This document shows positions 36,221 to 45,320 of a stretch of DNA of 64,000 bases, piece by piece. Below the pieces are notes generated by a model. That model saw only the letters and a list, made by a program, of their open reading frames with translations. It searched no databases and had not been told where the DNA came from. The position numbers and the translations under genes were made by a program. The DNA is from Jonesia quinghaiensis DSM 15701 (lineage in GTDB: Bacteria; Actinomycetota; Actinomycetes; Actinomycetales; Cellulomonadaceae), in NCBI RefSeq assembly GCF_000423205.1, contig NZ_KE383990.1:311230-375229 (forward strand). Reading direction: 5' to 3'. Each line of letters opens with the position of its first letter. Position 1 is the first letter of the stretch.

Positions 36221-37750
36221 TTAGTCGAGGTAGTCGCGCAAAACTTGGGAGCGACTTGGGTGACGGAGCTTCGACATTGTCTTCGACTCGATTTGGCGAA
36301 TACGCTCACGCGTCACACCGTAGACCTTGCCGATTTCATCAAGGGTCTTGGGTTGTCCATCAGTCAAACCAAAACGCATGGATACTACGCCCGCCTCACG
36401 CTCAGAAAGAGTGTCAAGGACTTGGTGCAGTTGCTCTTGCAGAAGTGTGAAGCTCACAGCGTCAGCTGGAACAACGGCTTCAGAGTCCTCAATCAGGTCA
36501 CCAAACTCACTGTCACCATCTTCACCAAGTGGGGTGTGCAGTGAGATAGGTTCGCGACCGTATTTTTGAACTTCAACAACCTTCTCAGGTGTCATGTCGA
36601 GTTCTTTAGCGAGCTCTTCTGGGGTTGGTTCACGCCCAAGGTCCTGAAGCATCTGGCGTTGGACACGGGCCAACTTATTGATGACTTCCACCATGTGAAC
36701 CGGGATACGGATTGTGCGGGCTTGATCAGCCATCGCACGGGTAATGGCCTGGCGGATCCACCACGTAGCGTACGTGGAGAACTTGTACCCCTTGGTGTAG
36801 TCAAACTTCTCGACTGCACGAATGAGACCAAGGTTTCCTTCTTGGATGAGGTCCAAGAACAACATGCCACGGCCGGTATAACGCTTTGCTAGCGACACAA
36901 CCAGACGAAGGTTCGCCTCAAGTAGGTGGTTCTTTGCGCGCTTACCGTCCTGGATGATCCACCGGTACTCGCGTTCGAGTTTGCGGTCACCCTCAGCAAC
37001 ACCAGCAGCAATTCGCTCTTCAGCGTACAAGCCAGCTTCGATACGCTTTGCGAGCTCAACTTCTTGCTCAGCATTGAGAAGAGCAACTTTACCGATCTGC
37101 TTGAGGTAGTCCTTAACGGGGTCAGCGGTGGCTCCGGCTGTAACTACCTGCTGCGCTGGGGCGTCGTCGTCGTCAGCGTCGGAGTAAACAAACCCCGCGC
37201 CTTCCTCTTCCTCATCAGCTTTGTCTGACTTTTTGCCTGTTTTGGTTCCCGAAGTAGCAACTCCATCAGTGGAATCGTCATCGGAGGCGTCCTCGGTGTC
37301 AGGCTCATCCTCAACGACGTCATCAGCGATGTCGTCTTCCTTCTTTTTGCGTCCACGCTTCTTGGGCGCAGCAGGCGCTGGTGAGGCTACAGCCGGGACT
37401 TCAGATGATTCTTCGTCCGGTGCAGCTTCGGTGGCAACGGCCTTTTTGCGCACTGTCTTAACAGGCTGGGAAGCCTCAGTTGCGCGTGCGGTCGTCGAGG
37501 TCGCTCTGCTCTTGGTCGCTGCAGCAACCTTTGTGCTGGCCCCCGGCATTTCAACGTCGACGCCTGCCATCACTAAGGCACGGAACACGGCCTTGAGTCG
37601 CTTAGGCTCGCTGATTTCCGCCTGCTCACAGGCGAGACGAAACTCCTGTGCTCCAACACGGCCATGAGCCTTGCCGGATTCCAGCAGTTCTTTCATTGAC
37701 GGGTTCTCGAATTCACGTGGAAGCACGTTATTCGTTGAGGTGGACGCCAC
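36221..37750 (-). CDS. sigA: Principal RNA polymerase sigma factor (RpoD/HrdB/SigA)
   Basis: The housekeeping sigma-70 factor, 509 residues. The N-terminal 200 residues are low in complexity with Lys-rich and acidic blocks, usual for actinobacterial HrdB. Region 1.2 begins at [16 protein letters not shown]; region 2 has [19 protein letters not shown] and [13 protein letters not shown] for -10 recognition; region 4.2 has [19 protein letters not shown] for -35 recognition. The GTG start has AAGG 6 nt upstream. The 202-bp gap before it presumably holds its promoter. It ends in front of a strong hairpin. Confidence 0.97.
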   Translation of the reverse strand: MASTSTNNVLPREFENPSMKELLESGKAHGRVGAQEFRLACEQAEISEPKRLKAVFRALVMAGVDVEMPGASTKVAAATKSRATSTTARATEASQPVKTVRKKAVATEAAPDEESSEVPAVASPAPAAPKKRGRKKKEDDIADDVVEDEPDTEDASDDDSTDGVATSGTKTGKKSDKADEEEEGAGFVYSDADDDDAPAQQVVTAGATADPVKDYLKQIGKVALLNAEQEVELAKRIEAGLYAEERIAAGVAEGDRKLEREYRWIIQDGKRAKNHLLEANLRLVVSLAKRYTGRGMLFLDLIQEGNLGLIRAVEKFDYTKGYKFSTYATWWIRQAITRAMADQARTIRIPVHMVEVINKLARVQRQMLQDLGREPTPEELAKELDMTPEKVVEVQKYGREPISLHTPLGEDGDSEFGDLIEDSEAVVPADAVSFTLLQEQLHQVLDTLSEREAGVVSMRFGLTDGQPKTLDEIGKVYGVTRERIRQIESKTMSKLRHPSRSQVLRDYLD

Positions 37751-37952
37751 GAACGACCTTTCGGCATTGAGGACAGGCGATTACTCAGGTCCACCACGCT
37801 GGACGGACCTGCAAACCTCTATTGTACTGGGACGGTCAAACGACAGGCGCCATCTTACGCGCGTGTTCCCGCCATCTCCATACAAACGTCGGCTCGTTGA
37901 AAAGAACATCGAGAGCTCCCAGAACATTCCCAGCCTTACACTTTTGGTGTCT

Positions 37953-38354
37953 CTAGGCTGGTCGTGCCGGTTTCACAGCAAGTACTGGGCATGGCGCATC
38001 GAGCAAGATTCTTTGCGCATTTGACCCAAGAATGAGTTTGCCCACTGGAGAACGACGCCGCAATCCGATAACGATGACATCGGCGTTATGCTCACCTGCC
38101 ACAGCGATGAGATCGTCGGCTACGTCTCGACGTTCAGAAAGCACCTCGACGTGGGTTGCCACGCCAACATCTTGCGCTTGTCCGATAATGCGGTGCAGGT
38201 CTTCGTCACGTGCCTGACGCTCTTGATCGCTGGGGGTCGATTTCTCGGAAACGACGATAATAAGCGGAGTTCCCCTCCCCTGCGCCTCGTCAATTGCGCT
38301 ACTGATGCCCTGCTTGCCCTCACGTGTGGGCAAATATCCAACTACTACGGACAT
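37953..38354 (-). CDS. Universal stress protein (UspA family)
   Basis: A 133-residue single-domain Usp. The ATP-binding signature G-2x-G-9x-G-S/T is approximated by GLRRRSPVGKLILGSNAQRIL near the C-terminus, followed by APCPVLAVKP, a classic Usp ending. The start has GGAGG 5 nt upstream. It is in the same orientation as sigA and DUF4192 but separated by over 70 bp on each side. Role in stress survival is family knowledge only. Confidence 0.9.
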   Translation of the reverse strand: MSVVVGYLPTREGKQGISSAIDEAQGRGTPLIIVVSEKSTPSDQERQARDEDLHRIIGQAQDVGVATHVEVLSERRDVADDLIAVAGEHNADVIVIGLRRRSPVGKLILGSNAQRILLDAPCPVLAVKPARPA

Positions 38355-38426
38355 GCTTCCTCCGATGTCTTGACCTACAGACCAACATTAACCGCAAACA
38401 GTGTGGTCTTTCAGGACAAGGGCCTC

Positions 38427-39710
38427 TCAAGAGATTTCACTTTCATCACGGTCTGATTGGCGACGCGCCCATGCTGGCGCTAACCCTGCTCGTAAAACGG
38501 TTTGCAGCAGCAGGGCAAGGCGGTATGTTGCGTCGCATTGGTGAGCTTTATCGAGGTGGAGGCTCGCTCGCGCTCCGTCACCTTGCCACCAATATCCCAG
38601 AGCAAGCAGCGTATGAAACGGGGCGTGATGCCGCTCAGGAATGAACGTGACGCCCTGGCGAAGAAGGTCCATCATGTCAGTGAAACCGCAGTGTTGTGGT
38701 GCCGTAGCTGTAGGGGCATGCATGATGAATTGCAGCGCTTCACACGCCATCTTGTCCCTCGCCGGCCACACCACACAATCGGAGCCGCCCATACACAAGT
38801 CGTCACCACATTCATCAGCTTGCGCATACGCCGCTAATGCCTCAACACCTAGTGGTGTCATCGCAACCAGCAATCCATCACGAACACAAGTGTCATCGAT
38901 TGCTGCCCCAATCGTGGCCCACAACTCACTGTTCTGCCCTGCTAGCACCCAGGAACCATCCCGAGCAGAGCATTCTTGCGGGCTAATACACTCACGATGC
39001 GGCGCATCGTGCGCGTGTCGTTGTGCGAGAAGAGCCGTCACTGATTGGACCGCGGCATGGCGAAGTGCGGTACGTGAGACACAGTCGCTAGCAAGCGCCC
39101 ACCGATCCTCCCATTCGACGACACGTTCATCCATGTCCAACCGATGCAACTGATCCGTTTCTTGAGTGGCCAAAAGATCCTCGCGTCGCGCGACATAGCT
39201 GCGTCCAGCTACAACCATTGCGGCGCTGATACGCGATGACTTCATGTCTTCGTGTGACGCATAGCGCTGACTCCCATGAGGGCCAAGAGTGCAGTGGGTC
39301 TCGTTGCACCGAATCACTTCACACCAAGCGACTGCACCATCACTGGCCACGATCCATAGATCGTGTTTATTGACGAGGTGACCAGCTGACTGTCCAAGGG
39401 AACTGAATGCGCGGAGAACATCAATTCTGTCTTCATCGTGAAGGTCAAAGCTGGTGGAGCCGCGGTCTGGATCGAGGTATACGACAGGGAAAATCTTGCG
39501 AGCCTCATCGCGTTGGCAAGCCCGCACGATTGCGGTCACCGTATTGGGGTCGTCGACATCAAGCAGGTCGCACCGGGCGATCACGCCTACTGTGTGCGGC
39601 TCCCCGGATAGACTCACTACCACTAACGAGCGCGTTGGGGCGTAGCCAAGCTGATAGGGAATGAGCGAGATCAAGTCACTGGGTTGTGAAACACGCATAG
39701 TCTGAGTCAT
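38427..39710 (-). CDS. DUF4192 family protein
   Basis: A 427-residue soluble actinobacterial protein of unknown function. The N-terminus, RVSQPSDLISLIPYQLGYAPTRSLVVVSL, is the family hallmark, and ALGYWWQGDGARA near the C-terminus is likewise conserved. The ATG at 39710 was preferred over a GTG 16 codons upstream because conservation starts there. The gene is divergent from the polyprenyl synthase gene. Confidence 0.87.
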   Translation of the reverse strand: MTQTMRVSQPSDLISLIPYQLGYAPTRSLVVVSLSGEPHTVGVIARCDLLDVDDPNTVTAIVRACQRDEARKIFPVVYLDPDRGSTSFDLHDEDRIDVLRAFSSLGQSAGHLVNKHDLWIVASDGAVAWCEVIRCNETHCTLGPHGSQRYASHEDMKSSRISAAMVVAGRSYVARREDLLATQETDQLHRLDMDERVVEWEDRWALASDCVSRTALRHAAVQSVTALLAQRHAHDAPHRECISPQECSARDGSWVLAGQNSELWATIGAAIDDTCVRDGLLVAMTPLGVEALAAYAQADECGDDLCMGGSDCVVWPARDKMACEALQFIMHAPTATAPQHCGFTDMMDLLRQGVTFIPERHHAPFHTLLALGYWWQGDGARASLHLDKAHQCDATYRLALLLQTVLRAGLAPAWARRQSDRDESEIS

Positions 39711-39874
39711 GCCTGGAGCGTGCCACGGCATTCGCGTGGCGATGCAGCTACTGTGCACAGCCCAGAGACGTCACATCGAACTCAGTGTGTCTTCCACGGC
39801 GGTGGACAAGTAGATGTCACGAAAACTCTCCACCACGTAGACTGTTTTTCTACCCTCACCTGCCAAGGAGCACG

Positions 39875-40984
39875 ATGCCTGAGCAAGACGCACCTGACGC
39901 CACTTTCCTCACTGCACGCAGCATCCGAGAAAAGGTCAGTTCCGCTGTCAACACGGAACTCGATCGCCAGGAGCAGCACGCACTAAGCATCTCTTCAGAC
40001 ACTGCGCCACTCGTCGCAGCCTGGCGAGACATGGCCTCTGGCGGTAAACGCATCCGTGCGCTCCTGATGTACTGGGCGCACGAAGCATGCGCAACGAACT
40101 CCCCCGCTGTCACACAAGACGCGCTCATTAACGTTGGGGCCGCGCTGGAACTCTTCCAAGCAGCAGCGCTATTCCACGATGATGTCATGGACCGTTCTGA
40201 CACGCGGCGCGGCATTCCCACGGCTCACAAGTACTTTGAATCGCTCCACAGTGATGCAGGGTACCTCGGCGACCGAGAACAATACGGTTCCTCTGCAGCA
40301 ATCCTCTTGGGCGACTTATCGCTCGTAGCCAGCGAACGCCTCTTTAGAGAAGCTACTCAAGAAGCCACACATCGACGTCGCGCCCGGGCGTACTTTGATG
40401 ACATGCGCACAATTGTCACGGTAGGCCAGTTCCTCGACACCCACGCACAAGTGATCCCCCTAGACGATCACACAGCCGCACTCCAGCGCGCTTTGCATGT
40501 CATTGCCACAAAGACGTCCCACTACTCAGTCATCGCACCAGTAAAAATCGGGGCCGCACTGGCTGGCGCTTCGGCGACAGTTGAGGAGAGCCTCGAAGCA
40601 TTTGGTAAACCACTGGGCACCGCATTCCAACTGATCGATGATGACCTTGGCTTGTTTGGTGACCCAGCGGTTACTGGAAAACCCGCCGGAGATGACCTAC
40701 GGGAAGGAAAACGTACTGTTGTCGTTGCTCACGCGCTAGCAAAAGCAAATGCGACGGAACGCCGAGTTCTTGAACAGGTGATCGTTCATCACGACACAAG
40801 CCCTGGCATCGTGGAATCAGCATTGGCGATTATTGAAGACACCGGCGCCCGGCACATGACATTGGACATGGCATATGCCCATCACGATGAGGCCCTACGA
40901 GCGCTCGAGCACGCTGATGTTTCTCCGCAGGGCAAGACGATCCTTCGTGAGATCGCTGACTTCATTGTCAATCGATCGTCATGA
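39875..40984 (+). CDS. Polyprenyl (probably geranylgeranyl) diphosphate synthase
   Basis: A 369-residue trans-isoprenyl diphosphate synthase that extends allylic diphosphates with IPP. The first Asp-rich motif is FHDDVMDRSDTRRG and the second LIDDDLGLFGD, both present with the expected GGKRIR substrate-binding stretch before them. Actinobacterial relatives next to a PASTA kinase (IdsA2-like in mycobacteria) make short-chain products; chain length cannot be read reliably here. The ATG follows AAGGAG at 6-nt spacing. It converges on the Rv2175c-like gene with 12 bp between stops. Confidence 0.9.
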   Translation: MPEQDAPDATFLTARSIREKVSSAVNTELDRQEQHALSISSDTAPLVAAWRDMASGGKRIRALLMYWAHEACATNSPAVTQDALINVGAALELFQAAALFHDDVMDRSDTRRGIPTAHKYFESLHSDAGYLGDREQYGSSAAILLGDLSLVASERLFREATQEATHRRRARAYFDDMRTIVTVGQFLDTHAQVIPLDDHTAALQRALHVIATKTSHYSVIAPVKIGAALAGASATVEESLEAFGKPLGTAFQLIDDDLGLFGDPAVTGKPAGDDLREGKRTVVVAHALAKANATERRVLEQVIVHHDTSPGIVESALAIIEDTGARHMTLDMAYAHHDEALRALEHADVSPQGKTILREIADFIVNRSS

Positions 40985-40996
40985 ATACTGACAACG

Positions 40997-41416
40997 TCAG
41001 AGAAGGTCGTGTGCGGCCCGACGCACTGCACTGCGGTTCCCTGCGTGCAGGAGATTGATGGGCGTGTCACTGAGGTAGGAGTTCTCCGTGAAGAGCCATG
41101 TCAAGATTTCCCAATCGCTCAGGCTCATATCTTTGAGCATGATGATCGTCCCCTGCAACGATGGCAAGATAACAAGTTTTCCATCGTCCTCGGCAGGCTT
41201 GACATCAGCTGGGTTAGCCCGGTGCGCTTCAATCAGGAACCGCTGAGGTATGTGTAGGACACGTGGACTGCCCACCTTGAAACCAACGATGCGTTGATCT
41301 TGAAGTGCGGAGCGCACCCCCTTAAGGGTAGTGCCGAGCTCTCCGGCAAACTGCTCTTGGTTAAGGATGGTGCCTGCAAGGGCTTCATAGCTCGAAAAAT
41401 CTGGTAGTTCATTCAC
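40997..41416 (-). CDS. Rv2175c-like DNA-binding protein
   Basis: A 139-residue protein of the Rv2175c family: a winged helix-turn-helix (about residues 15-70, with LNQEQFAGELGTTLKGVRSAL and VGSPRVLHIPQRFL) plus a C-terminal helical part (LSDWEILTWLFTENSYL). In Mycobacterium tuberculosis Rv2175c is a DNA-binding substrate of the adjacent kinase PknL. Here too it is divergent from a PASTA kinase gene with 150 bp between, so the same regulatory pairing is likely. Confidence 0.88.
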   Translation of the reverse strand: MNELPDFSSYEALAGTILNQEQFAGELGTTLKGVRSALQDQRIVGFKVGSPRVLHIPQRFLIEAHRANPADVKPAEDDGKLVILPSLQGTIIMLKDMSLSDWEILTWLFTENSYLSDTPINLLHAGNRSAVRRAAHDLL

Positions 41417-41554
41417 AGGCTCTACTGTAGCGGGTCACGCACCGAAACAATCCATTGCAGGTCAGGCACGAACCTCTCACAATCTTCACATAATCTGCCG
41501 ACTACCGTGGGTAACTGCCGTGGTCAGCGCACCTGCCAGTGGGGACCGCTCCCT

Positions 41555-41560
41555 TAGAAT
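41555..41560 (+). promoter_or_regulatory. Candidate -10 for leaderless PASTA-kinase transcript
   Basis: TAGAAT lies 6 nt (GACTCC) before the kinase GTG. The match to TATAAT is good and no Shine-Dalgarno sequence exists. Confidence 0.5.
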
Positions 41561-41566
41561 GACTCC

Positions 41567-43786
41567 GTGACATCATCAACGAACGACCCGCTGACCGACC
41601 GCCTCATTGACGGGCGGTACCGTGTGCTGGGGAAGATCGCCCGAGGCGGAATGGCCACCGTATACCGGGCTCTCGACACACGACTTGGGCGAGAAGTCGC
41701 TGTTAAAGTGATGCATTCACACCTCGCCGAAGGATCACAGGGTTCAGACTTTATTGCACGATTTCGACGAGAAGCACGAGCGGCAGCTCGCCTAGCACAC
41801 CCCGGACTGGTCGCTGTCTACGACCAAGGGCATGACGGCGACCTCACATACCTCACTATGGAACTGGTCACAGGCCCGACATTACGTGCTGCTCTAGACG
41901 TTCACCAAGCACTTCCCGCCGAGCAAGCACTAGCAATCACCCAAAGCGTCCTCGAAGCACTCAGCGTGGCGCACGCAGTAGGCATGGTCCACCGCGACAT
42001 CAAACCAGAAAACGTTCTCCTATCAGAATCAGGAACAGTAAAACTCACTGATTTTGGTCTTGCGCGGGCAGTTACAGACGCTTCGTCCACCGCAACAGGA
42101 ACTGTTTTTGGGACTGTTGCGTACATCGGACCCGAACTTGTCACCCATGGCACAGCTGACTCCCGAACAGACATCTACTCCGTAGGCATCATGCTGTTCG
42201 AAATGCTCACTGGACGCCAACCATTTACCGCTGACACACCTGTTCATGTTGCTTTCCGGCACATCAACGAAGATGTTCCTGCGCCATCGTCAACATCACC
42301 CCACGACTGCCCCCCATCGCTTGATGCACTAGTTGCCCAGTACACGGCAAGAGATCCACAACACCGACCAGCACATGCTCACGAAGCACTCACCCAGCTC
42401 CGTCCGGTGTACCAAGAGCTTTTTGAAGCTGCTCACCCCACCGTGAGTGCAATGACTCGCCGAACCCGCAATGAAGGCCCGGGTTCCCCTGTAGCGCTTG
42501 CACAACTTGCACAGCACACTGCTACACACGCCCCGAGCCCGCACACACCAGCTCCCGGCACAAGCATCTTGCCTCTACCAACGTCCGACGCTGACATCAC
42601 CGCAGATGAATTGGGTCAAGAACAAGACTCTGCACCTGGCACAACGGTCTACCCCACGATAAGTTCACCACCCACATCAATCACCCCACAGGGCAACGCG
42701 CAGCGTCCAGGACATCCCACACCATTACCGGAAAACTCCACCACAGCGTTGCCGGCTGCCCCACTCAACTCAACCCGCGCCATGCCACTCACAGCGCTCC
42801 CTATCGACGGGGACGAACAGCCTCGTGCATCGCGGGGAGCCCCTCAAGCGGCGCAGAAGGAGAAAGCACCCCCTGCGCCGCATACACGCCGCAAGGGACG
42901 CATCGCGATCCTCGCCATCATTGCTGTGTTGTTCTTGTCAGGAGGAGCCTTTGGCGGAACCTACTGGTGGAATGAACACGGCCCAGGGTCCTACACCACA
43001 GTTCCGACCGTCGCGGGAATGCCCGCGGATGACCTTGACGCATTGTTCGATCAGCACCCACTGACCTACACCGTAGAAGAGGTGTTCTCAGACACCGTCG
43101 AAGAAGGCCAAGTGATTGGCTCAAGCCCAGAGGGCGGCGAACAGGTGAAAAAAGAATCTGACATCGCTATCAACGTGTCCTTAGGCATTCAATACCTGGA
43201 AGTACCGGGCAAACTCACAGGGCAACCTGTTGATGAGGTTGAGGAACTTCTCGCATCAACTGGATTCACCGAGGTCAAGGTCACGCGCGCCTATGACACT
43301 CGCACTGCAAAAGACACGGTGCTCACCGTGTCAGTTCAAGAAGGTAAATCGCTTCCACACAACACGCCCATTACCCTTACCGTGTCTGACGGACCTGAAC
43401 CAATCACAATTCCCACGGTGACAGGAAAAGAACGCTCAGTTGCGCAAAAGGAACTGGAAGCCCTTGATCTCAGCGTGTCGGAGACCACGGCCAACTCAGA
43501 CACCGTTGCCAAAGGTACCGTGATGTCTCAAGATCCAGCGAGCGGAACTGAGTCAGAACGAGGCGCGAAAATTACTCTGACCGTCTCAGACGGACCTGAA
43601 CTCGTCAAAGTTCCTGATGTCACCGGTAAGAGCCGGGAAGAAGCCGAAGAAATACTCGAAGATCTTGACTTCGACATCGAGGTCAAAGAGTATCTCGAAG
43701 GGTTCTTTGGACTTGTTCGATTCCAAGACGTCAACGCTGGTACCGAAGTGCCCAAAGGGTCAACTATCACCCTGACGGTTTTCTAG
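41567..43786 (+). CDS. Serine/threonine protein kinase with PASTA domains (PknL-like)
   Basis: A 739-residue membrane kinase. The cytoplasmic kinase domain (about 15-285) has the glycine loop GKIARGGMATVYRA, catalytic loop HRDIKPENVLL and DFG motif DFGLARA. A Pro/Thr-rich juxtamembrane stretch (about 290-440) follows, then one membrane helix (about 445-465) and four extracellular PASTA repeats, which in relatives sense peptidoglycan fragments. Position next to an Rv2175c-like gene and a prenyl synthase matches the PknL locus of mycobacteria. The GTG is preceded by a -10-like TAGAAT at leaderless spacing. A bidirectional hairpin follows the stop. Confidence 0.93.
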   Translation: MTSSTNDPLTDRLIDGRYRVLGKIARGGMATVYRALDTRLGREVAVKVMHSHLAEGSQGSDFIARFRREARAAARLAHPGLVAVYDQGHDGDLTYLTMELVTGPTLRAALDVHQALPAEQALAITQSVLEALSVAHAVGMVHRDIKPENVLLSESGTVKLTDFGLARAVTDASSTATGTVFGTVAYIGPELVTHGTADSRTDIYSVGIMLFEMLTGRQPFTADTPVHVAFRHINEDVPAPSSTSPHDCPPSLDALVAQYTARDPQHRPAHAHEALTQLRPVYQELFEAAHPTVSAMTRRTRNEGPGSPVALAQLAQHTATHAPSPHTPAPGTSILPLPTSDADITADELGQEQDSAPGTTVYPTISSPPTSITPQGNAQRPGHPTPLPENSTTALPAAPLNSTRAMPLTALPIDGDEQPRASRGAPQAAQKEKAPPAPHTRRKGRIAILAIIAVLFLSGGAFGGTYWWNEHGPGSYTTVPTVAGMPADDLDALFDQHPLTYTVEEVFSDTVEEGQVIGSSPEGGEQVKKESDIAINVSLGIQYLEVPGKLTGQPVDEVEELLASTGFTEVKVTRAYDTRTAKDTVLTVSVQEGKSLPHNTPITLTVSDGPEPITIPTVTGKERSVAQKELEALDLSVSETTANSDTVAKGTVMSQDPASGTESERGAKITLTVSDGPELVKVPDVTGKSREEAEEILEDLDFDIEVKEYLEGFFGLVRFQDVNAGTEVPKGSTITLTVF

Positions 43787-43800
43787 CAGATCTCATGCGC

Positions 43801-43839
43801 AGTCGGGGTGTTGCAGATCAAACCTACAACACCCCGACT
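43801..43839. terminator. Bidirectional hairpin between the kinase and aroG genes
   Basis: Perfect 13-bp arms (43801-43813, AGTCGGGGTGTTG, and 43827-43839) lie between two convergent genes. Confidence 0.75.
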
Positions 43840-43854
43840 ACCGCGAATCTACTA

Positions 43855-45207
43855 TCAGCGTGCGCGAAGCATCTCCGCCACAAGGAACGCCATCTCCAAC
43901 GATTGTTGGTGGTTTAACCGCGGGTCCACAAGTGTTTCATAGCGCAGCGCCAAACCGGCGTCATCAATTTCTTCACTGCCGCCAAGAACCTCAGTGACAT
44001 CGTCACCGGTTAGTTCCACATGCAGGCCACCAGGCACAGAACCTACTGCGCGGTGAACCTCAAAAAAGCCTCGAACCTCATCCAACACATCATCGAAACG
44101 ACGTGTCTTGTAGCCAGATGTCGAGGTGATCGTATTTCCATGCATCGGGTCGGTTACCCACGTAACCGGGCCACCAACCGCTTGGACCTTCTCCACAATG
44201 GGGGGCAGCGCAGTTCTCACAGTCGAGGCCCCCATACGTGTGATAAAGGTCAGGCGGCCCTCAATGCCGTGTGGATTGAGTTTCTCCTGCAGAGCAAGTG
44301 CATCGTCAGGGGACGTGGTGGGGCCCAACTTCACGCCAATGGGATTGGTGACACGAGAGAGGAACTCAACATGCGCTCCATCAAGTTGGCGGGTCCGCTC
44401 ACCAATCCATAAGAAGTGGCCAGAGGAGTCGTACGGCTGCTGCGATGCCGTGTGCACACGGACCATCGCGCGTTCGTAGTCCAGGAGCAAAGCTTCGTGG
44501 GAAACGAAAAACTCCACCGTACGCAACTTGTCGAAGTCCGCACCACAAGCAGCCATGAACCGGATCGCACGATCAATTTCAGCCGCGGTTTGCTCATATC
44601 GCGCATATGCCGGGTTATTCATGAACCCCCGGTTCCATTCGTGCACCTGCCGCAAGTCGGCGTAACCGCCTTGAGTGAAAGCCCGTGCGATGTTTGCCGT
44701 TGCTGTCGCAATCCGATAACCATCCATGAGCCGCGACGGAGTTGGGGTACGAGACTCTTGTGTGAACTCAAAACTATTCACCATGTCGCCACGGTAAACC
44801 GGCAATGTCAGACCATCACGGGTCTCTTCACCAGATGAGCGTGGCTTCGCGTACTGCCCAGCCATACGCCCCATCTTGATGATGGGCATGGAGGCGCCAT
44901 GGGTTAGTACGACTGCCATCTGCAAGATAGTGCGGATTTTATTGCGAATACGATCCGCATTTGCTTCTGCGAATGTCTCAGCGCAGTCGCCTCCTTGAAG
45001 CAAAAATGCCTCACCCCGACCCGCCGCAGCAAGACGAGACGTTAAGGTTTGAGTTTCAGTGGGCAACACAATGGGCGGCACTGCCTCAAGCGCTTGGGTC
45101 ACTCGGTGAAGTTCATCGGGATCGGGCCACACCGGCTGCTGCAGTGCTTCACAGGCGCGGAAGTTGTCCAAATCACGGAGCAGGCTCTGCTCACTCGCAG
45201 TCGTCAT
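43855..45207 (-). CDS. aroG: Class II 3-deoxy-7-phosphoheptulonate (DAHP) synthase
   Basis: A 450-residue enzyme of the plant-like type II family; it condenses PEP and erythrose-4-phosphate in the first step of the shikimate pathway. Typical stretches are LLQGGDCAETF, PIIKMGRMAGQYAKPRS, LTLPVYRGDMVN, HFLWIGERTRQLDGAHVEF, NPIGVKLGP and WVTDPMHGN, which together hold the metal and PEP sites. In actinobacteria this enzyme is feedback inhibited by aromatic amino acids and partners chorismate mutase. Monocistronic; the start ATG has no obvious ribosome binding site, and TAGAAC lies 6 nt before it. Confidence 0.96.
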   Translation of the reverse strand: MTTASEQSLLRDLDNFRACEALQQPVWPDPDELHRVTQALEAVPPIVLPTETQTLTSRLAAAGRGEAFLLQGGDCAETFAEANADRIRNKIRTILQMAVVLTHGASMPIIKMGRMAGQYAKPRSSGEETRDGLTLPVYRGDMVNSFEFTQESRTPTPSRLMDGYRIATATANIARAFTQGGYADLRQVHEWNRGFMNNPAYARYEQTAAEIDRAIRFMAACGADFDKLRTVEFFVSHEALLLDYERAMVRVHTASQQPYDSSGHFLWIGERTRQLDGAHVEFLSRVTNPIGVKLGPTTSPDDALALQEKLNPHGIEGRLTFITRMGASTVRTALPPIVEKVQAVGGPVTWVTDPMHGNTITSTSGYKTRRFDDVLDEVRGFFEVHRAVGSVPGGLHVELTGDDVTEVLGGSEEIDDAGLALRYETLVDPRLNHQQSLEMAFLVAEMLRAR

Positions 45208-45248
45208 GTGTCAGTTCTACCACTCGTTGAGGATGGAGCGCCGCGCAA

Positions 45249-45284
45249 AAAGCCGGCACCCGCATTATTGCGGGTGCCGGCTTT
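45249..45284 (-). terminator. Intrinsic terminator of the phosphofructokinase gene
   Basis: A 16-bp perfect GC-rich stem (45249-45264 with 45269-45284) around a TTAT loop. On the minus strand it is followed by TTTT, so it fits a Rho-independent terminator for the leftward gene. Confidence 0.85.
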
Positions 45285-45320
45285 GTACGTCACTCATGAC
45301 CAAGTTATGAACAGATCAGG

